From contig NZ_JYIX01000038.1 of the NCBI RefSeq assembly GCF_000956505.1, forward strand, positions 124,001 through 188,000: a stretch of DNA of 64,000 bases, read 5' to 3'. Below the pieces are notes generated by a model. That model was not told where the DNA came from, made no database searches, and worked only from the letters and a program-made list of their open reading frames with translations. Each line of letters begins with the position of its first letter. Position 1 is the stretch's first letter. Made by a program: the position numbers and the translations under genes. The DNA comes from Microbacterium azadirachtae. GTDB taxonomy: Bacteria > Actinomycetota > Actinomycetes > Actinomycetales > Microbacteriaceae. Positions 39,796 through 47,522 of the stretch are shown here, piece by piece.

Positions 39796-40305
39796 CTATC
39801 CGAGGCCTCCGACATCGGCGGCGGCCTCGCGGCGTCGCAGGTGCAACTGCCACTCGCGTGCAGTGAGGACCACGATGAACACGTCGAAGAGCGTGAGCGC
39901 GAGCATCCACCAGCTGAAATGGACGATCAGTTCGTAGCACTGCAGAACGATGAAGACCCCGAGCGCGGCGAGCATCCACGGATATGCCCAGAGCTGCTGT
40001 CTCAACAGCGCCCAGACCAGCACCACCTTGATGATGCCGTGCAGGAGCAGATACGCGGCCGCGAAGAGCGTCGTCCTCGGGCCCCAGGAGTCGCCGAGGT
40101 GGATCGCCCAGTGGAACACGGGAGAGTGCTCGTGGCCCACGAGCACGAAGGAGACGACATCCCCGAGGGCTTCGCGCAGCGCCGCGGGGGAGATGAACAG
40201 CAACGCGAGCCCGCCGATCAGCTCGGCCACGCCGTCCAGCCCCTTGAGCACGATGCTCACGGCGAACACCCGGTCCAGGGTGCGGTGGGAAGCGGTGGCC
40301 GTCAT
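39796..40305 (-). CDS. DUF2127 membrane protein
   Basis: 169-aa protein with four hydrophobic segments (~14-37, ~72-98, ~103-122, ~124-145) and the DUF2127 pattern VLKGLDGVAELIGGLALL, HGIIKVVLVWALLR and LQCYELIVHFSWWMLALTLFD in parts. Function of the family is unknown. ATG 40305 has TACCAT on the - strand (40313-40318) 7 nt upstream, so it is likely leaderless. It ends 10 nt before the RibD-like gene, so the two may be cotranscribed. Confidence 0.82.
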   Translation of the reverse strand: MTATASHRTLDRVFAVSIVLKGLDGVAELIGGLALLFISPAALREALGDVVSFVLVGHEHSPVFHWAIHLGDSWGPRTTLFAAAYLLLHGIIKVVLVWALLRQQLWAYPWMLAALGVFIVLQCYELIVHFSWWMLALTLFDVFIVVLTAREWQLHLRRREAAADVGGLG

Positions 40306-40332
40306 AGACCCGATGGTAGGTCCGGCGGCTTT

Positions 40333-40338
40333 TAGACT
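40333..40338 (+). promoter_or_regulatory. -10 box of the SUMF1-like gene
   Basis: TAGACT ends 8 nt before ATG 40347. It overlaps the divergent promoter region of the DUF2127 gene. Confidence 0.45.
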
Positions 40339-40346
40339 GCCCTGAG

Positions 40347-41090
40347 ATGAGTGACATCGAGATGCGCGCCCTGCCGGCTGGTTCCGTCGCCCTGCACGAC
40401 GCCCGGAGCAAGCGCCGCTGGCACGTGGACCTGGAGCCGTTCGAGATCGGCGTGTTCGCCGTGACCGAGGAGCACGTGTCCGAGCTGCTCGGGATCGCGG
40501 CGGAGCATCCGGACCGCCCTGCCGTCGACGTCTCCTGGCAACGGGCGATCCGCTTCTGCAACGCGGCCTCGGAATGGGAGGGACTGGATCCGGTATATCG
40601 GTTCGATGGCGCGGACGTGCGCTGGGACGTCGATGCGGACGGCTACCGGCTTCCGACCGAGGCGGAGTGGGAGTACGCGTGCCGCGCCGGGTCGACCGCG
40701 CCGCACTACGGACCCCTTCAGGATGTCGCGTGGACGGCGGCCGACGGCCTGCGTCACCCCCAGCGCGTGGGGGAGAGGATGCCCAATCTGAACGGGCTCT
40801 TCGACACGCTCGGCAACGTCTGGGAGTGGTGCTGGGATCTGCTGGATCCGGCACGCTACGGGGAGTATCGCGTGTTCCGCGGAGGCGGGTTCGCGGACGA
40901 CGCGTGGAGCGTCCGTGCCTCGGTGCGGCGCGGGGGAGACCCGCGCACCGCTCAGGACGATCTCGGCTTCCGCGTCGCGCGCGGTGGATTCGACCGAGTG
41001 GACGCTGCTCAGGGCTGGTCTCTCGCCGCCGATGAGGAGCGGGCGCTGCTCGCCGGCCCGCTGCCGCCGGGCTGGACGCCCCGACGCTGA
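40347..41090 (+). CDS. SUMF1/FGE-fold protein without catalytic cysteines
   Basis: 247-aa protein with the formylglycine-generating-enzyme fold: FEIGVFAVTEEHV near 32, VSWQRAIRFCNAASEWEGL, RLPTEAEWEYACRAGS near 98-113, GNVWEWCWD near 152-160 and GFRVARGG. True sulfatase activators have two cysteines just after the RGGS motif; here VFRGGGFADDAWSVRAS has none. So it should not make formylglycine and is more like the C-type-lectin-fold relatives used in binding or in EgtB-like enzymes. No iron-binding DinB domain is present. Function unknown. Confidence 0.82.
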   Translation: MSDIEMRALPAGSVALHDARSKRRWHVDLEPFEIGVFAVTEEHVSELLGIAAEHPDRPAVDVSWQRAIRFCNAASEWEGLDPVYRFDGADVRWDVDADGYRLPTEAEWEYACRAGSTAPHYGPLQDVAWTAADGLRHPQRVGERMPNLNGLFDTLGNVWEWCWDLLDPARYGEYRVFRGGGFADDAWSVRASVRRGGDPRTAQDDLGFRVARGGFDRVDAAQGWSLAADEERALLAGPLPPGWTPRR

Positions 41091-41104
41091 CGCGGGGATG
41101 GGCG

Positions 41105-42040
41105 CTACTTTCCGCGCGCCTCAGCGAGCACATCTCGAATCGCCGACGCGACCAGGTCCGGCTGCTCCACCTGGATCCCGTGCCCGCTGTGCGTCGCGCT
41201 GAGGTGCGTGGCGTGCGACGCCCGCGCGAGTTCGTCCTGTGCCGCGAGCCATGCCGGCCACGTCGATGCACCGGGCGTCACACCGAGATCCCACGGCTGG
41301 TCCGAGGAGAGCACGGTCGTCGGCAGGTCCGGTGCAGGCCGGGCGGCGGCGAACTCCTGCAGCGACGGCTCGTAGGCGGGTCTCTCCGCGGTACTGTCGG
41401 TGCCTGCCGCGGCGATGGCAGCCATCCACGCCTGCCACTGATCGGCGCTGAGCGTCTGCGCGAGCCACGTCGATGCCGAATCGACGAGGACCAGACCGAC
41501 GACCTGTCGCGGGTAGGTGCGCGCGTACAGCTGGGCGATCATGCCGCCCCAGGACGCGCCCACCAGCAGCACAGGTCCACGCTCACCCGCCGCATCGAGA
41601 AGGTCGCGAAGATCCCGCACCCCGTGCAGGGCGGTCGTGGGTTGCGGGACCGGGGTCGTCGGCGAGAGATCACCGTCCTCCCGGGTGGTGCCTGGCCGGT
41701 CGTAGGCGCAGACGCGCGCATCCGAGGCGAGTGCCGGCAGCACCGCGGTCGCGGAGGCACGGGTTGCAGGGGGTGATGATGGCGGCGGCAGCGTCGTCCA
41801 TTCATCGGCCGCGCCGCCCGTACCGGACATCAGCACGACCGTGGGCGATCCGGATCCGCGGCACGTGAGGTACATGTCGCGCGACGAGCTCAGTGACACC
41901 ATGCCCGCACGATCCTTCATCGTCGACACGAGTGGCGCGTGCGTGTTCCCAGGCGGGAGCCGTGTCTGCGGAGCGCACCCGCTCACGACGGCAGCCAGCA
42001 GCACGCCGGCGATGAGCGCGGTCGTGGCTCTGCTCCGCAT
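41105..42040 (-). CDS. Alpha/beta hydrolase lipoprotein
   Basis: 311-aa secreted lipoprotein. MRSRATTALIAGVLLAAVV and SGC form a type-II signal with Cys22. The hydrolase core has oxyanion region VVLMSGTGGAADEW, a YDRPGT loop, the nucleophile elbow VGASWGGMIAQL near 169 and late His in SATHSGHGIQVEQPDLV near 283. Esterase, lipase or peptidase activity is possible; the substrate is unknown. The start follows from the signal peptide; longer frames upstream lack one. It converges with the SUMF1-like gene. Confidence 0.85.
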   Translation of the reverse strand: MRSRATTALIAGVLLAAVVSGCAPQTRLPPGNTHAPLVSTMKDRAGMVSLSSSRDMYLTCRGSGSPTVVLMSGTGGAADEWTTLPPPSSPPATRASATAVLPALASDARVCAYDRPGTTREDGDLSPTTPVPQPTTALHGVRDLRDLLDAAGERGPVLLVGASWGGMIAQLYARTYPRQVVGLVLVDSASTWLAQTLSADQWQAWMAAIAAAGTDSTAERPAYEPSLQEFAAARPAPDLPTTVLSSDQPWDLGVTPGASTWPAWLAAQDELARASHATHLSATHSGHGIQVEQPDLVASAIRDVLAEARGK

Positions 42041-42104
42041 CGCGTGCCTCCTGGGCGTGGATGATCCTGGCGGCAGGTTAGTCCCTCGTCCGACGGCGGG
42101 GAAG

Positions 42105-42887
42105 TCAGGGCAGCGAGCGCACCAGGACGAGCGAGCCCTCGAATGCAGCTTGATTGCGGAGCGCACCGTATCGGCGGTCCCACTCGCCGGAGTCGATCGC
42201 TTTCCGCAGTCGAACGACGTAGTCCCTCGCGCGCTCGGGATCCACGAAGCTCCAGGCCGAGCAGGCCGCCCGCGCTCCCGCATCGAGCAGCGCCTCCGGC
42301 CTGCCGTAGTAGGCCTCGTTGAAGCCGTCGGTGCAATCGAGGGAGATCGGCACCGGGTCGACCGTAACCGTTCCGCCAAGGGCGGAGGCGAGCCGGGCGA
42401 CCGCCGGATAGCGCCGGCGCTCGGTCTCGATCACGTCCGGCGCGTACTCGGCGAGCCAGAATCGATCCAGGAGATCCGGGTCGCACGTCAGGATCGCGAC
42501 GGGCCCGCGTGTGACACGGCGGACCTCCGCGAGTCCGGCGGAGAGGTCGCTCCACTGGTGCACGGAGAACGTCGTCATCGCGGCGTCGAACGTCGCGTCG
42601 GGGAACGGCAGCGACTCCGCCACGGCATCGATCGCGGGGACCAGATGCGGCGGGCGCTGCGCGCGCATGCTCGCGGACGGTTCGACGGCCGTCACCTCCA
42701 GATCGACCGGCTCGTAGCTCCCTGCGCCCGCGCCGATGTTGAGCACCGTGCGGGCATCGCCGAGCGCAGCACGCACGATGGTCGCGATCCTCGGATCCGG
42801 CCGGCGGAAGTCGCTGTAGGTCGAGCCGATGACGCCGTAGTCGGCGTCGCCGGCGCTGCCGTCCTGAGTCCGCGACAGATCCGTCAT
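42105..42887 (-). CDS. Class I SAM-dependent methyltransferase
   Basis: 260-aa protein with a Rossmann methyltransferase core: motif I VLNIGAGAGSYEP near 48-60, acidic motif VTAVEPSASM near 66, and motif IV-like FDAAMTTFSVHQWSDL near 104 followed by RRVTRGPVAILTCDPD. It resembles UbiE/Methyltransf_11 proteins. Substrate unknown. It is transcribed away from the GNAT gene at 42953. Confidence 0.85.
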   Translation of the reverse strand: MTDLSRTQDGSAGDADYGVIGSTYSDFRRPDPRIATIVRAALGDARTVLNIGAGAGSYEPVDLEVTAVEPSASMRAQRPPHLVPAIDAVAESLPFPDATFDAAMTTFSVHQWSDLSAGLAEVRRVTRGPVAILTCDPDLLDRFWLAEYAPDVIETERRRYPAVARLASALGGTVTVDPVPISLDCTDGFNEAYYGRPEALLDAGARAACSAWSFVDPERARDYVVRLRKAIDSGEWDRRYGALRNQAAFEGSLVLVRSLP

Positions 42888-42952
42888 GCCTTCGATCCTG
42901 ACACGGACGCGCGCGCCGACACCCGCACGCGTCGCGATGGGATGATGAGGTC

Positions 42953-43483
42953 ATGCTCGAGGAATCGCGCGCAGCGACGCTCACGACAGAGCGCCTATAC
43001 CTGAGGCCTCAACAGGTGCAGGACGCAGATGTCTTCCGGCGGCTGTGGACCGAACGCGACGAGCGGGTTCCTCCACACCGTCGGCTCGATGCGGCGGGAC
43101 ATCCAACGCTGGCGGAGATCGCCGACGATATCCGCCAGAAGAGCGCTCGTGCACAGCCGGGACTGCTCACGGTCGTGCTCCGCGAAAGCGACGCGGTGAT
43201 CGGCTACTGCGGGTTGGTGTTCGACGACGACGGCGAACGGCCCGAGTTGGCCTTCGAACTGCTGAGTGCCGTGCACAATCGCGGATACGCCACCGAGGCC
43301 GGGCGCGCCGTCATCGAGTGGGCGAGGAGGGCGGGCTTCCCTCGACTGTGGGCGAGCGTGTGGGACTGGAATCAGGCTTCACGGCGCGCGCTGGAGAAGC
43401 TCGGCTTCGTGGACACCGGGACCGTCGTCAAGGAGAGCGCCTACGGTCGCTCTCTGCTCACCGTGCGAGAACCGACGGACTGA
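42953..43483 (+). CDS. GNAT acetyltransferase
   Basis: 176-aa GNAT protein of the RimJ/RimL subgroup: TERLYLRPQQVQDADVFRRL near 14-33, AVIGYCGLVF near 80, the acetyl-CoA loop region ELLSAVHNRGYATEAGRAVIE near 101-120, and ASVWDWNQASRRALEKLGF. GATGAT at 42941-42946 ends 6 nt before the ATG and may be the -10 box. The next gene starts 2 nt after its stop, so they are cotranscribed. Substrate unknown. Confidence 0.85.
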   Translation: MLEESRAATLTTERLYLRPQQVQDADVFRRLWTERDERVPPHRRLDAAGHPTLAEIADDIRQKSARAQPGLLTVVLRESDAVIGYCGLVFDDDGERPELAFELLSAVHNRGYATEAGRAVIEWARRAGFPRLWASVWDWNQASRRALEKLGFVDTGTVVKESAYGRSLLTVREPTD

Positions 43484-43485
43484 GC

Positions 43486-43845
43486 ATGGCGACGATCGAC
43501 GACGTGAGGGCCCTCGGATCCACGCTCGAGCGCTCCTATGAGGTCTACGTCCGAGGCCGTCTGAAGTTCCGCGTGGGGCAGATCGTGTACGTCGCCTTCT
43601 CGTCGGACGAGCGCATCATGGAGTTCGGGTTCCCCAAGGAGTTTCGCGAAGGACTCGTCGGCGGCCAGCCCGACAAGTTCCAGCTGCCGTCGCCGTCCGA
43701 CATGCGCTTCCACTGGGTGCGCTCCGACCTCGCGGCCCTGGATCCGGGGGAGGCGCGGGAGTTCGTCGTGGATGCGTGGCGCATGGTCGTCCCGCAGAAG
43801 CTATCCCGCGCCTACGACCTGGCGCATCCGGACGGGCCGGCCTGA
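43486..43845 (+). CDS. MmcQ/YjbR family protein
   Basis: 119-aa alpha/beta protein of the MmcQ/YjbR family (cyt-like DNA-binding fold). Visible are YVRGRLKFRVGQIVYVAFSS near 19-38, MEFGFPKEFREGL, and the ending VVDAWRMVVPQKLSRAYDLA. The family is small, widespread and of unclear role. It is coupled to the GNAT gene, a frequent type of pairing among small accessory genes. Confidence 0.8.
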   Translation: MATIDDVRALGSTLERSYEVYVRGRLKFRVGQIVYVAFSSDERIMEFGFPKEFREGLVGGQPDKFQLPSPSDMRFHWVRSDLAALDPGEAREFVVDAWRMVVPQKLSRAYDLAHPDGPA

Positions 43846-43893
43846 TTCACGTCTCTGGGCCTTCACTCAGGTGACAAGGGGATATGCTCGACC

Positions 43894-44004
43894 TTAGGTT
43901 GTTGAAGTTGTGGTTTCTGCCCGAGTCCTGCTCCGGACCAGCTTCTGGGCTCGGTCATCGGCCGAGCGGGTATTCAGTTCAGTGACTCTGGTTGCGTCAG
44001 CCAT
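43894..44004 (-). CDS. Possible 36-aa small protein upstream of cspA
   Basis: A short frame reading [18 protein letters not shown] and ending TTTSTT, rich in Arg and Thr. ATG 44004 has a good GAGGAG ribosome site 9-10 nt upstream on the - strand, which is the main support. It is divergent from the cold-shock gene and lies in a 376-nt region otherwise without a gene. I do not recognise the product. It may be a real small protein or a chance frame. Confidence 0.4.
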   Translation of the reverse strand: MADATRVTELNTRSADDRAQKLVRSRTRAETTTSTT

Positions 44005-44221
44005 CGTGATGCACTCCTCACCGGTTGGTTTTCTGATCTCTCCTGCTGTTCCCGTAACTCTCCCGCGGCCCGTGTCGGCCTCGGGGATCATGTGGACCCC
44101 TCCCCGCACGTCGGATCGACGACCAGACCGAGCGCCTGCCGGCGCGACCCCATACTTCCCGACGGCATCGTCGCGGATTCGCGGACCGTTCAACGGGTCC
44201 CAGACAAGAAGGAATGACGAC
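44005..44221 (+). promoter_or_regulatory. Long leader region of the cold-shock gene
   Basis: About 217 nt with no good + strand gene. A hairpin at 44183-44200 (GGACC-GTT-CA-AAC-GGGTCC with one bulge) lies just before the AAGGAA ribosome site at ~44210. Long structured leaders are usual for cold-shock mRNAs, so this may be a temperature-sensitive 5' UTR; the transcription start cannot be fixed from sequence. Confidence 0.4.
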
Positions 44222-44425
44222 ATGGCCACTGGCATCGTCAAATGGTTCAACACCGAAAAGGGCTTCGGATTCATCGCGCCCGACGACGGCTCCGCCGACG
44301 TCTTCGCGCACTTCAGCGCGATCACGGGTGACGGCTACCGCAACCTCGAGGAGAACCAGAAGGTCTCGTTCGACTCCGAGCGTGGCCCCAAGGGCATGCA
44401 GGCTGCGAACATCCAGGTCATCTGA
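44222..44425 (+). CDS. cspA: Cold-shock protein CspA family
   Basis: 67-aa single cold-shock domain that binds single-stranded nucleic acid and melts mRNA structure. RNP1 is KGFGFI near 13-18 and RNP2 VFAHFSAI near 27-34, with the start [17 protein letters not shown] 44222 follows AAGGAATGACGAC. It is monocistronic: a long leader precedes it and a strong terminator follows. Confidence 0.95.
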   Translation: MATGIVKWFNTEKGFGFIAPDDGSADVFAHFSAITGDGYRNLEENQKVSFDSERGPKGMQAANIQVI

Positions 44426-44431
44426 GTTCTC

Positions 44432-44481
44432 ACGAAAAGCGGGCGTCACGGCATGCACATGCCGGGACGCCCGCTTTTCGT
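44432..44481. terminator. Strong terminator after cspA
   Basis: ACGAAAAGCGGGCGTC (44432-44447) pairs perfectly with GACGCCCGCTTTTCGT (44466-44481), and an inner CGGCAT/ATGCCG stem with a GCAC loop extends it. T-runs on both sides make it work in either direction. Confidence 0.9.
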
Positions 44482-44553
44482 TGCGCGGAGCGTCGTCCTA
44501 TGCGGGAGCCCCGCGCCGGGGGCGAACGGTTCGGCGGACCTATCATGGGGACG

Positions 44554-45483
44554 GTGACTCAGGAATCTGCGGCCGCACGGCAGGACCTCCCGGACGCCGC
44601 GCTGGTCGCCCGGCTTCTCCGGGAACAGGCTCCGCATCTCGCCGGACAGGACCTCCGCCCCAGCGCGGCGTCGGGGAGCAGCAACTGGGTGTTCCGCCTG
44701 GGCGACGGGCAGGCTGTTCGTCTGCCTCGGTCTGAGGGCTACGCCGAGGACCTTCTCAAGGAGGTGCGTTGGCTCCCGAGACTCGGGCCTGCCCTTCCCA
44801 CACCGGTTCCTCGCGTCGAGTTCGTCGGTGACGCGTCAGAAGCGTTCCCGAGACCATGGACCGTCGTCTCCTGGTTGCCAGGAGATCCGCCTGCCGACCT
44901 CGACAGCACGCAGCAGGCCGAACTGGCGACGACGCTCGGCCAGTTCCTGCAGAGCCTTCATGACATGGACGCCTCAGGAGTTCCGGAAGGCGCGGAGCAC
45001 TGGGGATACCGCGCGGGTGAACCCGTCACGGACACGATCGACGAGTGGGCCGACTACGCGGCGACGCAACTCTCCGACGTGTTCGACCCGGAAGCGGTCC
45101 GTCGAGCCTGGCGACTTCTGCGCGATGTCCCGCCCGCGACGACGTCGCCCTGCTGGATCCACACCGACCTGTCGGCCGAGAACATGCTCGTCGACTCTGA
45201 CGGGAGCTTGAGCGGGGTGATCGACTGGGGCGGTCTAGGAGTGGGCGATCCCGCCGTCGACCTGCTCTACGCGTGGAGCATGTTCGATGCTCCGGCGCGC
45301 GACGTGCTTCGCGCAGCTGCCGCAGCCGACGACGCCAGTTGGGTCAGAGCCCGCGCCTGGGCGTTCGTTGGTCCAGGACTGCTCACGATCGAGAACTACC
45401 GCCAGACGATGCCAGGGCGAACCGCCAAGCTCATCGCGATGGTCACGACCATCGCCGCGGAGGTCGGCATCCGGATTCGTTGA
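44554..45483 (+). CDS. Aminoglycoside-phosphotransferase-family kinase
   Basis: 309-aa protein-kinase-like fold. N lobe: SGSSNWVFRLGDGQAVRLPR near 41-60 with the ATP-binding Arg/Lys strand. C lobe: catalytic loop WIHTDLSAENMLV near 206-218 (Brenner motif HxDxxxxN) and metal-binding [16 protein letters not shown] near 227-242. Family members phosphorylate aminoglycosides, macrolides or metabolites such as choline; drug resistance cannot be claimed from this. GTG 44554 is chosen because TATCAT (44541-44546) ends 7 nt upstream; ATG 44545 is the alternative. Confidence 0.82.
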   Translation: MTQESAAARQDLPDAALVARLLREQAPHLAGQDLRPSAASGSSNWVFRLGDGQAVRLPRSEGYAEDLLKEVRWLPRLGPALPTPVPRVEFVGDASEAFPRPWTVVSWLPGDPPADLDSTQQAELATTLGQFLQSLHDMDASGVPEGAEHWGYRAGEPVTDTIDEWADYAATQLSDVFDPEAVRRAWRLLRDVPPATTSPCWIHTDLSAENMLVDSDGSLSGVIDWGGLGVGDPAVDLLYAWSMFDAPARDVLRAAAAADDASWVRARAWAFVGPGLLTIENYRQTMPGRTAKLIAMVTTIAAEVGIRIR

Positions 45484-45488
45484 GTCGG

Positions 45489-45881
45489 TCACGGCGTGGC
45501 GACGATCTGAGTCTCGTCCTGGTAGAGGATGCGGCCAGGTCGGAACGATTCGCGTCGCTCATACGGCACGTCGTAACTGTCCAGGATGTCGAGATAGAGA
45601 CGGACCTTTTCGAGAACCAGCCCGGCTTCGGCGCGAAACCAGCACGCGGCACGCGGATTCCGCGCGTACAGAGACGGGTCGATCGTGGACGGGTCGACGC
45701 AATGCGCGTCGTACCATTCGTTGGCCGCGTGCCATCGCCGCATGTCTGCGGGGGAGAGCAGCCCCCCGCGCCCCAGCTCGCCCGCCAGGAAGAAGACTCC
45801 GGGGTTGATTCCGGCGTCAGAGGTCGTGGGGGACTGGTACCGGATGAAACGCGCAGATTCGGCCGCGCTCCTACTCGTCAT
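45489..45881 (-). CDS. Conserved hypothetical protein
   Basis: 130-aa soluble protein without signal or membrane segment. It has a core ARFIRYQSPTTSDAGINPGVF, then LSPADMRRWHAANEWYDAHC, DPSTIDPSLYARNPRAACWF and a C-terminal ESFRPGRILYQDETQIV. I have seen this Trp/Tyr-rich pattern in actinobacterial proteins of unknown function. Start ATG 45881 is chosen as nearest the conserved part; ATGs at 45890 and 45893 are alternatives. It converges tightly with the kinase gene (5 nt). Confidence 0.65.
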   Translation of the reverse strand: MTSRSAAESARFIRYQSPTTSDAGINPGVFFLAGELGRGGLLSPADMRRWHAANEWYDAHCVDPSTIDPSLYARNPRAACWFRAEAGLVLEKVRLYLDILDSYDVPYERRESFRPGRILYQDETQIVATP

Positions 45882-46017
45882 GACTGACATCATCGCGGAA
45901 CATCGACGCAACCTCGTAGGAAGCCGAGGAAGTTTCGGCACAAGAAGCCGAGGCACGGGTTATCCGCCGCGAACAGTACTCGAAGGGGATCCCGTGGTGC
46001 TGCGGATGCCGAGTCCG

Positions 46018-46023
46018 TATCCT
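46018..46023 (+). promoter_or_regulatory. -10 box of the small membrane protein gene
   Basis: TATCCT ends 6 nt before ATG 46030; no ribosome site. Confidence 0.45.
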
Positions 46024-46029
46024 TCAGGC

Positions 46030-46296
46030 ATGAGCGAGCCCTCGATTCCCCGGCCCACCCGGGGCTATGCCGTCGCCGTGTGGGCCGCGGCGGTCCTGAT
46101 CGGCGCCACCCTAGGGGTCGCCGCCGGACTGGTGACGCAGAACGCGTGGATCGGCATCGGGGTCGGCGCGGCTGTCATCGCCCTGGTGGGCCTCTCATCC
46201 GTGCTTGCGGTGCGGCGAGGGGGCCATGGCACCGTCGAGGGCGCGCCGCCCTGGACGGGGGATGCAGCGGCGCGTCACCACAACGGTGCGTCGTGA
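46030..46296 (+). CDS. Small two-segment membrane protein
   Basis: 88-aa protein with two hydrophobic helices (~14-35, ~40-60; VAVWAAAVLIGATLGVAAGL and WIGIGVGAAVIALVGLSSVL) and a short soluble tail with HGTVEGAPPWTGDAA. Function unknown. The start is supported by the -10 box at 46018-46023. Its 3' end overlaps the longest possible reading of the methyltransferase gene. Confidence 0.65.
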   Translation: MSEPSIPRPTRGYAVAVWAAAVLIGATLGVAAGLVTQNAWIGIGVGAAVIALVGLSSVLAVRRGGHGTVEGAPPWTGDAAARHHNGAS

Positions 46297-46321
46297 TCAC
46301 GCGAGCTCTGAGCGTGCCCGG

Positions 46322-46921
46322 TTGAGCCGCGATCGGGAACGGCGGTGGAACCACAACATCCACTTTCACCGCCTCGTCACGGACGCGATTCCCGCAGGCG
46401 CAACGTCGGCGATCGACGTCGGCACCGGTGATGGCGCGCTGGCGGGGGAGCTGCGGGCGGTGATGTCGGACGTCACCGGCATCGACCTCGACCAGGGCGT
46501 GCTCGCACGCGCACAAGCCGAGCACCCCGGCGTCGCCTGGGTTCACGGCGACGTGATGACCCATGACTTCGGTCGGACCTTCGATGTGGTCGCTTCGATC
46601 GCCACGCTCCATCACTTCGATGACATGCGTGCGGCGCTGCGAAGGCTGGGCGCCCTCACCTCACCGGGCGGAGTTCTCGTCGTCGTGGGACTCGCTCGAT
46701 CCACGAGCCTGGGAGACCATGCGCACGATGCGCTCGGCATCGCTCAGCATCAGTGGTGCTCGCGGACGCGGACCTACTGGGAGCACTCGGCGCCCACGGT
46801 ATGGCCGCCGCCGCATTCGTATTCGGAGGTTCGCGAGTCCGCGGCCCAGGAGCTGCCCGAGGTCCGGTGGAAGCGCTTCGCCCTGTGGCGATACGCCCTC
46901 ACCTGGCAGAGGCCGGAGTAG
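46322..46921 (+). CDS. Class I SAM-dependent methyltransferase
   Basis: 199-aa methyltransferase: opening SRDRERRWNHNIHFHRLV, motif I AIDVGTGDGALAGEL near 27-41, GIDLDQGVLARAQ near 50, motif IV FDVVASIATLHHFDDMRAAL near 79-98 and SPGGVLVVVGLAR. It ends with RWKRFALWRYALTWQRP. The start is uncertain: TTG 46322 matches the usual N terminus of relatives, while GTG 46286 or ATG 46262 would add Arg-rich residues overlapping the previous gene. Substrate unknown. Confidence 0.78.
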   Translation: MSRDRERRWNHNIHFHRLVTDAIPAGATSAIDVGTGDGALAGELRAVMSDVTGIDLDQGVLARAQAEHPGVAWVHGDVMTHDFGRTFDVVASIATLHHFDDMRAALRRLGALTSPGGVLVVVGLARSTSLGDHAHDALGIAQHQWCSRTRTYWEHSAPTVWPPPHSYSEVRESAAQELPEVRWKRFALWRYALTWQRPE

Positions 46922-46944
46922 CCCGAGCAGCGCCAGGCAAGATA

Positions 46945-46964
46945 TACAACCAACAGGTTGGATA
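46945..46964. promoter_or_regulatory. Operator-like dyad upstream of the VOC gene
   Basis: TACAACCAACAGGTTGGATA contains CAACC-aaca-GGTTG and overlaps a GATAAT box at 46961-46966, 19 nt from the ATG of the VOC gene. It has the layout of a repressor site on a promoter. Confidence 0.45.
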
Positions 46965-46982
46965 ATGTGGCACGATCGCACC

Positions 46983-47393
46983 ATGACCGACAACCCCGTG
47001 CCCACCGTCTCCCCGAACGCGATGCTGCTGGAGCTCGTGCTCGTCCCTGTCAGCGACATCGACCGCGCGAAGGCCTTCTACGCCGAGCAGCTCGGATTCA
47101 TCGTCGACGTCGACGTCGAACCGTCCGAAGGGGTCCGCATCGTGCAGCTCACGCCGCCCGGCTCCTATTGCTCGATCACGCTCAGCGCCGGCCTGCCCGG
47201 GACCCAGATGCCGTCTGGCTCGCTCCGCGGACTGCATCTCGTCGTCTCCGACATCGCCGCCGCGCGCGCGAAGCTGGCCGAACGCGGCGTCGATATCGGG
47301 CCGGTGGAGGATGTCGGCGGTGTCTTCTACGCCGGCTTCGCCGACCCCGATGGCAACACCTGGACGTTGCAGCACATGCCCTGGCGACGCTGA
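46983..47393 (+). CDS. VOC family protein
   Basis: 136-aa protein with one glyoxalase/bleomycin-resistance/dioxygenase module: VLVPVSDIDRAKAFYAEQLG near 19-38, then VRIVQLTPPGSYCSITL, and the second half GLHLVVSDIAAARAKLAERG near 81-100 with YAGFADPDGNTWTLQ. The metal-ligand positions appear partly non-polar, so it may bind rather than convert a ligand. Function unknown. A probable operator overlaps its promoter. Confidence 0.82.
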   Translation: MTDNPVPTVSPNAMLLELVLVPVSDIDRAKAFYAEQLGFIVDVDVEPSEGVRIVQLTPPGSYCSITLSAGLPGTQMPSGSLRGLHLVVSDIAAARAKLAERGVDIGPVEDVGGVFYAGFADPDGNTWTLQHMPWRR

Positions 47394-47510
47394 TCGGGCT
47401 TTCTGACCGGCCGGTTGCGAGAGTGGAGAGCGCCGTACTGAGCCATGGGAGTGGAGCCCCGGATCTCGTGCCCGCATTGCTCTTGATGGAGATACCCCGC
47501 CGGGGAGTCA

Positions 47511-47516
47511 TACCCT
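47511..47516 (+). promoter_or_regulatory. -10 box of proS
   Basis: TACCCT ends 6 nt before the second of two adjacent GTG codons (47523), matching the leaderless spacing seen elsewhere and favouring that start over 47520. Confidence 0.4.
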
Positions 47517-47522
47517 GGCGTG

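Noticed and set aside
44554..45483. Aminoglycoside resistance gene
   Set aside because: Only the general APH kinase fold is seen; many members act on ordinary metabolites, so a resistance claim is not supported.
47394..47522. T-box leader for proS
   Set aside because: No T-box sequence or specifier hairpin, and the -10 box next to the start codon suggests a leaderless mRNA.
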